A stretch of 64,000 bases of DNA from Hemerocallis citrina (taxonomy: Eukaryota; Streptophyta; Magnoliopsida; Asparagales; Asphodelaceae), in the NCBI GenBank assembly GCA_017893485.1, contig CM030366.1, positions 198,367,835 through 198,431,834 on the forward strand, read 5' to 3'. A program made the position numbers and the translations under genes. Below, one piece after another: positions 41,163 through 52,004 of this stretch. Within the stretch, counting starts at the first letter, position 1. Each line of letters opens with the position of its first letter. Under the pieces are notes generated by a model. It worked only from the letters and a program-made list of their open reading frames with translations, was not told where the DNA came from and made no database searches.

Positions 41163-41897
41163 TGATGCTGCTTGTTTTTGGGAGGAGTGTGGGTGCACCA
41201 GGTGTGAGTTCGGACTCAATTTGTAGTGGTGGAAGGATGCGGTAACGGACGGTGGGCGGGAGGCTCGCTTCGGCACTGGAGGATCGGCTCGGATTGCCTC
41301 GCCTCGTGTACCTGCAAACGGTCTAGGAACACCGGGGTTTATCCCGGTGGCAGACCCTCCGACGATCTAGTTAGTCTCTGAGAGAGAGTAGCAGTAACTA
41401 GGGTTGTTTTGGTGGTCAAAGATTGATTACCTCAAAAGGTGGAAGAGGGCCTGGTATTTATAGATAATCCCAATCGGGTTTGGATCCGCTTGGGGGTTTG
41501 GATCCGAAAGCCCATGGGCCTGACGTGGCAGGAGGCCCAGTGGGTTTAGGACAGACGTGGCAGCCTCATGAGCGGTTTAGAGCTGACGTGGCAAACCCCT
41601 AGGTGGTTTCGGAGCTGACATGGCTGATCGTAGGGTCCCTGTGTCTTTAAGAGGATTGGATGGCCTGGGTTGTGCCAGGTCATCCTCATCCCTTACCAAG
41701 CTGAGTGGAAGGCCCGTGGGACCGCCGAGGATCGGAGACCGAAGGTCGTGGCGGGTCGTCGAGACGAGGAGGCCGGTTTCGTGGTGGTGACTTAACGGCA
41801 CCGACCCTGTGATGGTCCGGGGCCGAGCCCAAATGGCCCTTGAGTGAGAGCCATCCTGGGCCCTGGCTGGGTCCCAGGTCATTTTTATCCCACCTCA
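41163..41897 (-). repeat. Gypsy 5' LTR (right copy)
   Basis: 735 bp. Read on the minus strand it begins TGAGGTGGGATAAAAATGAC and ends ...AGCATCA. It holds a TATA box at 41455-41462 and repeated GACGTGGCA/GCCACGTCAG words (41525-41600) upstream of it, which could be promoter elements. Confidence 0.9.
41455..41462 (-). promoter_or_regulatory. TATA box of gypsy LTR promoter
   Basis: TATAAATA on the minus strand in the right LTR, followed by CCAGGCCC; position and orientation suit transcription of gag-pol. Confidence 0.6.
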
Positions 41898-41998
41898 ATG
41901 TGTATATCAATGTGAACGGTTCGGATCGTTGATACAAATGCGGGAAGGCCGAGTGCACACGAGTGCACACGGAGAGGTGGTGCACAATGGAAGATTTT

Positions 41999-42000
<2 letters not shown>

Positions 42001-42036
<36 letters not shown>

Positions 42037-42044
42037 ATATATAT

Positions 42045-42094
<50 letters not shown>

Positions 42095-42102
42095 ATATAT
42101 AT

Positions 42103-42149
<47 letters not shown>
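42001..42149. repeat. Compound (TA)n tract with inverted AAGGTA / TACCTT insets
   Basis: Pure TA runs are punctuated by AAGGTA twice on the left and TACCTT twice on the right, giving an almost perfect ~130-bp palindrome. It joins foldback copy 4 to repeated unit U3. Confidence 0.85.
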
Positions 42150-42151
<2 letters not shown>

Positions 42152-44560
42152 AGATTGTCATTTGACTCGAAAAGAGGCATTGTCATTCAACTGAAAAGGG
42201 AAAACTCGATAACTATCTTTAGATTTCAAATCCTAATAATGCAGCCAGGTGTTGTATCCACTGACCAAATCAAACTTGCAAAAAGTAGGCCCTAAATTTA
42301 TGTTAATGACAAACACCTAAATTTGCATCAAACAAAATAATAGGTACTATCAAGGTCATTCACCAAAAGCGAGCAAAACAGGGCCTAATAGATTCTCCAT
42401 ACACAGTTCAACTTTTACCAACAATTATGAGAGGGAGAGATCTTAACTTTGCCACACTTCTTCTTTCCTTCATCTAGCTCATTTCCATCTAAAACTATCA
42501 GCCTAAAATAAATAGGAGAGAGAATGTGTAAGTGTGTGAAGAAAGTAAAACAAACAAAGTTATCAATAATACGTCTTACTTTTCCAGAGTTCCTTCTTTC
42601 CTTCATCTCTTTGCCTTCAAAATCCGAATTTCCACCATGGCTTCTGAAATCCAAACCTCTCGGATCTGGGGACTTGATTGAGGAAATAGAGTATTCATGA
42701 TAATAGACAATGATTTCAAAGGTCAAATAATCTGATAGACAGATGCATGAATGCTAGTAAAAAATATGAGCAAGAGACTTACATCAGTCCTTTCATTGCA
42801 AAACCAGAACATGCACACGTTCCGTTCCTTTCAGCATGTCTACAAATGGCAACTCATCCTGCGTCGTTACAATATACCGACAAACAGTCTGAACCAAAAA
42901 ACAACAAAAGTTACTGTTACCAATAACGATATATACCCCAACTCATGAAAAACAAGTAAAAATAATGTCTTTACCGAGAGAAACAAGTGAACTCCACCTT
43001 CTTCTCGATCCTGCACCCCCAATTGGAATTTAACATCTACAAAGTTCAAGAGATCTGATAATGCAAAGGACTGAATAAATGAAAAACTACTACCTTAAAT
43101 AAGGTGATATTTGAGATCCAATGATTACCAAAACAAAAGATTTGGTCACTGATTGGAAAGACAGTGAAAAGTTCTACTTAAATTAGCTTCGAATGATAAA
43201 CCATTTGATGATGGGTAGCTCTCTAATTTCGTCAGCTTAAACTTAACAGTTAATACTCGACTGAAGATAACTCTAAAAGAAGGAAACATCAACAGTTACT
43301 TAGTAAAGAAGTAGAGGTACAAAACCCCATCTTCGACTCCCAAAATAGGTGCACACTACTCTAACAATTAATAGAATCACAAATATTAGTTCTTTGCAGT
43401 GGTGAATTTTATTAAGATGACATAAATATGAACCTGAAATGAAGATGCTACATAGATGAATAAAAAAGGTGGCTCCAAACAGATACCTCAATAAGCGGAT
43501 TTTGTTTGCCCCAATAAGAGGAGTCAATCACCTTGACAGCACGAAAACACACTATATTGTTGAATCCTCAGTTAAATGCGCTCGCAAAACTCATGCAAGT
43601 CACCCTCTACCCTGACCCTAAGCCAGTGCAGGTCACCTCATGGTGGGAGCATCTACTACTCAGGATGCGACTCTGATGCTGCATCAACAGCTGTACAGGG
43701 GCACTGGGTTTAAGGGACTGCAAGTCTTCGGTTATGTTTGTGGTGGATTCGAGTCCATATGTTTTTTTTACTTTCTACACTTAATTTGCAACATAAAATT
43801 GAAGTAAAAGCAAGATGCTCATAATGAAAAACTTGGACGATGTACAGTAAGAGACATAATACCATATGAAAAACTAAATTGGCATCTGGGCTACATGATA
43901 TCGTTCAGCCTAACTGATTGCCTCCTTTCCAACTAGCTGAGTGTGTGAAAACTGGACAAACACAAGTCAAGAGTTTGTAAGTGTGTTAAGAAAGTAAAAC
44001 AAACTTGTCGATGAAACTGATAAAATCTCACATTACCTCTTACTATTCACCGTCTTTCCTGCACGTCTTCTTTGCTTCATCAGCATGCACTCTGAGCCAA
44101 CTGCCTACCATCTCCGTGATTAGCTGCCATCTTACTGTAAACAGAAGAGAAAGACAATCAGTTAGTAACTGTGTGAAGAAAGCAAAACAAATGAACTTAT
44201 CAAGAAATGATCACATTGCCCTCTTACCTCTTCTTCTTTGCTGAGTTGATATCTTCGGGTTACTTACATATTCTGTGCCAATTGCAAGTACCACATGACA
44301 TGGCATCAGCCTGTGTATACAATAGGAGACAGTGTGTGTGTGTGTGTGTGTGTGAAGACAGTAAAACAAACTTATTAATAAAATCAAAAAATGATCACAT
44401 TACCTCGTAAACTTTCCTTCATCTCTTGGCCTTCTGAAATCCAAACTTCAACCATCACCTCTGAAAACCCACTTCTAGATCTGGTAACTAGGAAATCAAG
44501 GAAATTGGACGAAACAATGAATTAGATTGAAATCAAGAACAACAAATTAGACAACACCTG
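42150..44560 (-). other. Degenerate repeated unit U3
   Basis: Starts TGTCATTTGACTCGAAAAG and shares its first ~290 bp with 50735-51990. It contains three to four copies of the GTGTGTGAAGAAAGTAAAAC block (42531, 43980, 44168, 44341) followed by CACATTACCTC-like splice borders, and a GTAAGT-bordered exon-like block from 42783 on the minus strand. The segment 43560-44050 corresponds to 24300-24720. No protein recognised. A (TG)9 microsatellite lies at 44333-44352. Confidence 0.45.
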
Positions 44561-47090
44561 CAATAATCTATGAACTGGTGAACAATGTTTTAAGCAACCT
44601 TGGGTTGTTTGCTTCAATCTGCAGTGCATATGACCAATAAAAACCAACAGAAATAGCATTATAGTCCTGACTATTTATATGAGGAGAAGCGGATGGTCAG
44701 GTTGGAAGATTTTTTTTTACCAAAGAGTGAAGCAAAAAATTAATTGTATAAAGAAACATGAATTTTAAGTAAACATGCCTTCAATAAGTTAATGCACTAA
44801 GACTAAAATGAAATGCTTAAGAGCCTAAGACCATGATATAAATGTTGGCATCACGTTCAGTAACATATCTGCTACGAATATGAGTATAGAAAATTCCACA
44901 CGTAAATTTTACTGCAACTAGCAATAAAGTTATCTCCAGTTTTGCATGTGAGCACTTCATATGTGGGTATATTTTTGCCTCTCTCTGTATGTCCAAGTTT
45001 AATGCAGTAAACTAGTTTTCCACAGCATTTCTCCAGGTGCAGGGAGAGCTCATTAAAGTAATTATAGAAAGCATATCTACTACGAGCAAATTACAGTAAT
45101 GGCATTTGAATAAGCTGGCTAGCAAATTATCTGCTACACATGATTAATCCCAGGAAGGCTGGGAGAACAACCCACTGGAAAAGCATATCTACTAAAGACC
45201 CTTACCTTGAACAATGTAAGTTCTACGATGAAGGCCCAAAATAAGTTACTAAATTGTACCCATTTTACAAGTTAATCCAGCATTTACAAGTTAAGTATTT
45301 TCCAACCTAATTTAAAGTTATTTCTCAACTTATTATATCATTATATGTTGGTTTCATCCCTTTCTACTCCAATTGGCGCAAGGGACTTTATACAATCAAG
45401 ACGTAGCGACGTAGCGAGTGTTCATTATGGAAGTTCTTCCGCTTATTTACTACATGATGGAAGCAAATAGGGTAAACAAAGGTAAGGGTCTTACCCTTTC
45501 CCTACCACAGTTACTGAAATTTTCATTATTATCCTAACACTAACAGATGGTTTAGAAATCATTACCGTAACATAATGTTATATAGTTAAACGCTGCAAAA
45601 GCTAAAAAATGCATGCAATGAACAGAATAAAGCAAGTATTAAATGTACCTCAATTCTAGAACTTCACTCTCTTCTCCGACCCCAAGCGGTTCTTTTTTTT
45701 TTTTTTACTATCCTCATGCATTTCCTTTGTATGAATCTTCGCATAAGCCCTAAAGTTTAAAATCCAAGTCAGATCACAACAAAGACTTATAACAACAATT
45801 TGCGCTAAGGTGGAAGAGTCTTTACCATTTCATGGTTTGATTTTATGTGACTCTTCAATCTGAATTCATGGATGTATCTTTTGCCACAATTAGTGTGAAT
45901 GCTCAATGCTCCACTCAATGAGTTTTCTCATATTCGGGTGACCTTGGCAATGCTCCTCTGAATACAAGCCCTCAAGTTAAAACCCAAGTTAGAACACAAC
46001 AAAATGAATTAAAAATCCAATTTTGTAAAAAGTAAAGTCATTCCTGAATCAAAATAGTGTAGAAGCCTGTTAGTAGTATAAAATTTTCTTTAAATTTCTG
46101 GAAATCTGGCAGGTTAAATTGATATAATATATCGGCAGCAAATTTGAAATTTGTAGGCCAAAACTTTGTTCATATTTCACAAACTATTTTCCAAAGGAAT
46201 TGGGTGTGTAACTACTGGATTGCCATGGTCCAACCTTGTAAACTAAAGCACTCTCTCTCTAATTCACTCTCTCGTAGCGTATTTTTGATTCCCTAAACTT
46301 AAGCTCCTTCGGTCTCCCTATTTACAACCTAGAAAACTATTGTACTCAACTGGTAAATCCTCTTACCCTCTCCATTTTATTACCTCCAATTTCTCTACCT
46401 ATATGTTTCATCATAATATTAAGTTACCAACTCATATGTATATCAAGTGTTCGATAACATTCCTCATTAACCATTACGCCTACTTTGCTTTGGTTGTTTC
46501 TTGTACATACATTTAAATATGTTACATAATTTAATCACCCTTGATATGTTTGCATAATTGTTACCCTTCAGAAGTTTATTTGGACACCTAACTAAAATGA
46601 AAAGTTTGATTAATTGCATGGTTCTATAATTGCTAGATACCATGGTAAACAAGTCGAATGTGTTCATGCTTATGATACATGAAAATATGATTGTTGATAG
46701 TCATTATGAACACTTTATGAGTATTTTAAAATCTAGTCTTGTCGCATTCACTTCCCTTTCCATGTGGTTACTACCTACTTCAAATCATATGCAAATAAGA
46801 GGCAGGAAGCAATTTGTCTAAAAGGCAGTTTGGTGAATTGAATCTCAGTGAACATAGAACCGAGTTTTCACTTAAACAAAAAAATTGATTAATGAAATAA
46901 ACTAATACGACTGAATAGATACGAGGATTCCCTCCCTCTCCTGACTTAATCTAACCTCCCTTACTATCCCTTCGCTACCTTAACTTTGTATCCAAGGACA
47001 TATAGAAGATATGTTATATTCTGAGCCAAACAAGATTAACGGATCTAGAACTCAGTTTACTTTTCAGGCACACCATCGAAAGACTTTGCT
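44561..47090. other. AT-rich stretch, no gene recognised
   Basis: Nothing supportable beyond a poly(T) at 45694-45707 and a CTCTCT patch at 46250-46275. It is presumably decayed spacer between repeated units. Confidence 0.4.
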
Positions 47091-47099
47091 TATGCATGA

Positions 47100-47480
47100 A
47101 TGCTAATGCTAGTAAAACAACAGACAAACGCAAATTTATGAGCAAGAGACTTACATCAATCCACTTAATAAGACGAGCACGAGCACGGTGAAGCAGTCCC
47201 TTTCTGCATGCCTAAATAATGGAAACAGGTCCTCGCCATTACAATCTACAACAGATAGTTCAGATAAAATAGTAATGAAATAATTACTAGCAACCCTGAT
47301 ATTTTCGTCAAATCGTACCCAAGTAAAAGGCAAAACAAGTAAAATCATGTTTGTACCCAATGAAAAAGGCAAAATCAGTATATGCTTGCAGATGCCACTT
47401 ATCATCACATTGCAGGACTGATGTTCTGGGGCCAATTGCAGAACCACCAATACACCTCAGCAGCAAAGCATCTGTGACCA
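47100..47480 (-). other. Degenerate repeated unit U4 with exon-like block
   Basis: Contains TGAGCAAGAGACTTACATC as in U3, with a minus-strand GTAAGT donor (47149-47154). The preceding block reads, in one frame, CNGEDLFPLFRHAERD, similar to CRHAERNGTC in U3. Between 47480 and 48260 no further feature is supported. Confidence 0.4.
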
Positions 47481-48269
47481 ATCACAGGAACCAAACAAAG
47501 TCAACCCAACTATAGACTAAAGACAGTTGCCTGTAAATGTGATATGAAAGTAACATCCTGAAAATAAAATTTTCATAATGAAGTTGTAGGATAGCAAGTT
47601 AAATAATAAGTACATTTAAGGTGCTCAAACTATTCGATTAATACTGTACTTGAATCCTTTCTGCATTCAACGACTGGTTCAAGTTTCTTTTTCCCAAAAG
47701 TTATCAACACATATATTATTTGATCGAACAAAGGATGCATAGAGCTATGCCACTCTTTTGTTTAGTGTATGAAGTCCTATTAATAAAAGCAGCACGTATG
47801 AAATATTAGAAATGTAACTGAGAAGTGTCGAAGAAGTGTTGTTGATGGACCAATGACACCAAAGATCTGAGTTCTCATCTGGAATTTCATCACTGTTCTC
47901 TCGTTCAATTCAGTGAATCGAATCAGGCATGATGGTTAGCCGGGACAAAAGTAAATGTATATTTAACTAATGGGAAGGTTGGTTATCACACCTTTAAATG
48001 GAGCCAAGTGCTCTCAGTTTGTGTATGTGAAAAGTGAACTGAAAAGAGAGTACGTGAGAATAGTGGTGTTGTAACACCAAGAGAGCACGTGAATGTGCTT
48101 TGAGCTGTTGTGAGTCTATGAGATAATATTGTGAGTGTTTGGGTGATTTTTATTCATTAAATTTGATACAAGTCCTGATTATAAAAGTATAAAGTGCATT
48201 TGCAATCAAGTCCCTGCCTATTTTACCTTTAGTGCTATCATGCTTTGGCATGGACCAGTTGAGGCCTAA

Positions 48270-48780
48270 CAGCATCCCCAGTCGTATATGGCAAAAATGG
48301 CAAAATGGCAAAATGGCAAAATAGAATTTGGCAATTTACGTTGTTTGCTGCATTCGTTAAATGCAAAATATAGCAATTCTGCAGACAAGATTATACGTAC
48401 GAAACATGTTCGTCGAATTTTTTTTATTTAAAGTAATTTTTTGGGTTGGAAAAAATACAACACACATCTCAAAGCTAATCCCACCGCTCATCTCCTCCAC
48501 CCAAAAAACCATACACAAGCCCATCTCCAACTTGCTTGTCCATGCATTTTTTTTTCTTTTCCGGAGATTTTTATTAAAAAAAAAGAAATTTCATCGGAAG
48601 AATCATCTTGTTTCATCTGTTGGTTTGTAAAAATAATAAAATAATATGGCAATTGCCAAATACTTTCTCAAATATAGCAATGCACTGTTCCAAAAATGAG
48701 GGGAAAATGGCAAAATAGCCAATGACTGCAGCAACTTTTTTGCCAAAAAATGGCAAAAAAGCAAATGACTGTGGATGCTC
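48270..48780 (+). mobile_element. PIF/Harbinger-type MITE, 511 bp
   Basis: The left end CAGCATCCCCAGTC and the right end GACTGTGGATGCTC are imperfect inverted repeats flanked by TAA (48267-48269 and 48781-48783), the usual Harbinger target. Subterminal ATGGCAAAATGGCAAAAT words recur in both orientations. No coding capacity. Confidence 0.7.
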
Positions 48781-48916
48781 TAATGTGATTCACACTATTA
48801 CTGGCATTGGCATTTTGTCGAACACCCACAGTGCACACACGCACTCAATACTGGCTGAGGCGTGGCTGGCATCCTCAGTAGCATTTGAAGGCTGACCATG
48901 TAAAGACATTATTATA

Positions 48917-48930
48917 CCCCCCCCCCCCCC
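48917..48930. repeat. Poly(C) run
   Basis: An uninterrupted run of about 13-14 C in otherwise AT-rich DNA; similar G/C runs occur at 11891-11900 and ~26038-26050. Confidence 0.85.
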
Positions 48931-49279
48931 TTCCATATGTTCTGCATCAGATTAGTTCCCATTCAAACACGCCATTGTTTCCATTTGTTCCCAACCATTA
49001 CTAACTACTTAGCTAATATGACTAACCACTTTAAAGTAGTGGAATTACTGCCTAATTATAAAAAACACTCGGTCAGCACTGTAAACAATTATTCATATAA
49101 GTACATATTCCATAAGATACCATCTCTGCTATATTCCTCTTGACTATCAGTTTCGTAGTACATGACCCATCACACTAAAGGCATCGCACTTCAATATACA
49201 GATGCACTTCTTTGACATGTGTGTGTGTATGTGTGTATAGATATATATATACACGGGAGTGATCTTCTAAGATCTGATC

Positions 49280-49545
49280 TTATTCTTATTTTGAGATCCA
49301 ATAGTCTCATGGCCATCAGATATGGACCTCTCAAATCAGTCCACTTAGGTTCATAAGCAGAAGAAAACAAAACAGGTTTTATAGACAGATCAACTGCCGA
49401 CGGGGAAAACCCCTTCATTCTACTTCTCAATCTGATCTTTCTCTCTCTCAGATCACCACCCCGTCTCCGCAACCATCACCATCGTCATCGTCATCTCCTT
49501 CTTCATCACCACCATCTCTGCCGCCACCGCCATGCTCAATAAATT
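49280..49545 (+). mobile_element. Partial copy of the 25683-26069 MITE
   Basis: TTCTTATTTTGAGATCCAAT starts the match, which continues through CTACTTCTCAATCTGATCTT and CACCACCCCGTCTCCGC to CATGCTCAATAAAT. The right inverted repeat is missing, replaced by a Stowaway-like sequence. Confidence 0.6.
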
Positions 49546-49547
49546 GT

Positions 49548-49630
49548 ACTCCCTCCATTTCAAAATATAAGTCATTCTAGCCTCTCTTTTTTTCATAATA
49601 TAAGTCACTTTAGGTTTCAAGGAAAAGTCA
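49548..49630 (+). mobile_element. Stowaway-like MITE end
   Basis: TACTCCCTCCATTTCAAAAT followed by ATAAGTCATTCTAG and CATAATATAAGTCACTTTAG is the standard Stowaway terminus seen across plants. Only one end is clear. Confidence 0.6.
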
Positions 49631-49634
49631 TGTT

Positions 49635-49782
49635 ATATATATATATAAAGAGAGAGAGAGAGAGAGAGAGAGAGATTCGTGCATGAATATGGTTTCACAC
49701 ATATTCATGCATTTTCTGAAAAGAGACTGCGATTCTCTTTTCAGAAAATGCATGAATATGTGTGAAACCATATTCATGCACG

Positions 49783-49832
<50 letters not shown>

Positions 49833-49833
49833 G
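49635..49833. repeat. ~200-bp near-perfect inverted repeat (long hairpin)
   Basis: The left arm is (TA)n, (GA)n, then GTGCATGAATATGGTTTCAC and ATTTTCTGAAAAGAGA. A 7-base loop follows (49727-49733). The right arm is the full complement ending in (TC)n and (TA)n. A single copy of the arm, in the left-arm orientation, occurs at 50665-50733, where it runs into CTGCCATTTGACTCG. RNA from either strand would form a stem of about 95 bp. Confidence 0.85.
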
Positions 49834-50019
49834 GTAAAAGGGATATGTGCAACTTGCTTATTTAATAAATGAGCAATTGATTATGTGGCATGCATGTGAT
49901 ACATTGGACAACTAACCATTTTAAGGATATTCCAATCACATGTATGCCACATCATCAATTGCTTATTTACTAAATGAGCAAGTTGCTCAAACCCCTTTTT
50001 CCCTATATATATATATATA

Positions 50020-50085
50020 CTAGATTTGCCCGTGGGTACGGCACGTCTTCGGAACGATACAAAACACGAAAAGCCATGTAAACAG

Positions 50086-50125
<40 letters not shown>

Positions 50126-50210
50126 TAGATTTGCCCGTAGGTACGGCACGTCTTCGGAACGATACAAAATACGAAAAGCCATGTAAACAGTAAAACAATA
50201 ATGTAGCTCA
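50020..50210 (-). mobile_element. Tandem Helitron-like 3' ends separated by (TA)n
   Basis: On the minus strand two copies of GTACCCACGGGCAAATCTAG (50023-) and the near-identical GTACCTACGGGCAAATCTAG (50124-) end in CTAG followed by T, with a short GC stem just upstream, as at Helitron 3' termini. About 95 bp upstream of each (GCCATGTAAACAG, CGGAACGATACAAAA) is shared. No 5' end was identified. Confidence 0.5.
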
Positions 50211-50734
50211 AGTTTGAATAGTATGGCAATAATTAGTTATAAATAAAAGTCTGTTTCCATTAGTATATGTTGAAAAATAATTATAAATGGGGGTATAAAA
50301 TTTAACTTCTTAGAACTTTAAGTGTGGAAAATAATGAAATTTAATTGTTGAAGAGATATTTGCTATTAAAAATTCTGAAATTTTACAAAACCGAAATCTT
50401 AAAATCAAAATTTCTAAGTAAATAAAGAAAGAATGGGAGAGAGATAGAAAGAGAGAGAGAGAGAGAGAGAAATATGAAAAAGTAAAGAGAGAAGAGAGAG
50501 ATAGTAATAAAGTAATGAGTTTTTTAGAGGGAAAATTTTGGTTTTGGGGTTTGAAATTTTGGAGGGAAAATGTGTTTTGTGAGGTTTGATATGGGCCTTT
50601 GATTTTGGGGGGGATTGATTGTGAGCCACTTGATAGCTTTCTTTGTAATTTATTATATAGATATAGAGAGAGAGAGAGATTCATGCATGAATATGGTTTC
50701 ACACATATTCATGCATTTTCTGAAAAGAGACTGC

Positions 50735-51995
50735 CATTTGACTCGAAAATAGGCACTATCATTCAATGGAAAAGAGAAAACTCAGATAACTATTTTAGAT
50801 TTCAAATCCTAATAATGCACGCAGGCAGGTGTTGTATCCACTGACCGAATCAAACTTGCAAAAAGTGAAGACCTAAATATATGTTAATGACATACAACTA
50901 AATTTACAGCAAAGAAAATAGGAATTATTTTATCAAAATGACCCACCTTTTGAAAGTATTTACCAAACTGACCCCACTTTCGAAAGTATTTACCAAAATG
51001 ACCCACTCGCTATCTGGATAGCGAGTGTGGTGAAATAACCTCGCTTTCTGAGATATCGAGTGTATGTTGAGGTGTTAAAACGTGAATAACATCGCTATCT
51101 GAGATAGCGAGTGTATGTTGAGGTGTTTCTCTCCACTACTTGGAAAAAACTTAAAGAAAAATACCAAGTTTAGACTCACTAACTGAGATAGCGAGTGTAT
51201 TTATACCACTCGCTAACTGAGATAGCGAGTGTCGATTGGGGAGTTTTTAATGACTCACGCTATGTCGTTATTTCTCCACTTCTCTCTTTCCATTCTCTCT
51301 CCCAACTCTTAAATAAACTCAAAACCCTATAGCCTCCCAAATTCGTTATTTCACCAACAAAATCCGTCAAAAATCTATTGAAATCCACTTCATCACTCAC
51401 AACGCTCTCTACTCCCACACTCAAACCCTAAATCCATCATTCAAGATCCATTCTATATTAACTCTACCTGAAATGCATACAACAACACTCGCTATCTGAG
51501 ATAGCGAGATAGCATGTCTAGTTCAACTGAACTTGCTATCTCGGATAGCGAGGGTCGGTTGCACGTTTAAATTTTTTCTAAAAAATAAGTACACTACACT
51601 CGCTATCTGAGATCTACACTCGTTATCTAAGATAGCAATATCAGTTGGAATAAACTCGATATCTGCAATAGCGAGTGTCGTAATATACATTTCAAATAAA
51701 AATTGCATGTTCAAAATTTCTCTGAAAAATGAGTTTGTTTGAACTAGACTCACTATCTCAAATAGCGAATAGGTCAATTTGGTAAATAGTTTCGAAAGTG
51801 GGTCATTTTGATAAATACTTTCAAAAGATGGGTCATTTTGGTAAAATAATCCAAGGTAAGTACTTTCAAGGCCATCCACCTAAAACGAGCAAAATAGGGC
51901 CTACCTAACAGATTCTCCATACACAGTTCTACTTTTATCAACAACCAGTAGTTTAAACGTGCATCGCATGTCTTAATAAACATAGTTTTTTTTAA
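50735..51995 (-). other. Repeated unit U5 (split by the palindrome-rich element)
   Basis: 50735-50923 and 51851-51995 together match 42150-42430 (GGTGTTGTATCCACTGACC; GATTCTCCATACACAGTTC). The interval between is the inserted terminal-inverted-repeat element. The upstream 50220-50660 holds (GA)n tracts and no gene. Confidence 0.55.
50924..51850. mobile_element. Terminal-inverted-repeat element packed with the ACTCGCTATCT palindrome (cluster B)
   Basis: The left end ATTATTTTATCAAAATGACC and the right end, inverted ATTATTTTACCAAAATGACC, belong to ~80-bp terminal inverted repeats that contain GAAAGTATTTACCAAA twice. Inside, ACTCGCTATCT + G + AGATAGCGAGT and its variants occur about eleven times (near 51002, 51041, 51088, 51175, 51207, 51488, 51530, 51597, 51617, 51646, 51746). 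No transposase. The host sequence without it is seen at 42340, but no clear target duplication was found. Superfamily unassigned. Confidence 0.7.
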
Positions 51996-52004
51996 AAATA
52001 AAAA

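Larger units (their letters stand above)
29945..41897 (-). mobile_element. Ty3/gypsy retrotransposon, Tat lineage, 11,953 bp
   Basis: Nearly identical LTRs (29945-30686, 742 bp; 41163-41897, 735 bp) are bordered by the 5-bp TSD ATGTG (29940-29944 and 41898-41902). In element order (minus strand): 5' LTR, primer site, gag, protease-RT-RNase H-second RNase H-integrase, an antisense gene, an 88-bp tandem repeat, polypurine tract, 3' LTR. The second, archaeal-type RNase H plus a long 3' region with extra frames is the hallmark of the Tat group (Retand, Grande, RIRE2 and relatives). Lesions are few: frameshifts near 40500 and 37910, a TGA at 39780, and a changed protease site. With the similar LTRs this points to a young insertion. 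Confidence 0.9.
29673..42000. mobile_element. (TA)n-bordered foldback element, family B, copy 4 (split by gypsy element)
   Basis: Left arm 29673-29944 (GGGAAGTCTTCCGTTGTGCA start). Right arm 41898-42000 (ATGTGTATATCAATGTGAAC to GGAAGATTTTCC). The 11.95-kb gypsy retrotransposon sits between, within the phrase TTTAGATGTGTAGATCAATG. Confidence 0.8.

Noticed and set aside
29945..41897. Reading the gypsy element in plus orientation because the antisense gene is on the plus strand
   Set aside because: Primer site, polypurine tract, LTR TATA and gag-pol all agree on minus orientation.
50310..50702. A 130-codon Ser/Leu-rich minus-strand frame
   Set aside because: It arises from (GA)n tracts giving Leu-Ser repeats; no domain or start context supports it.
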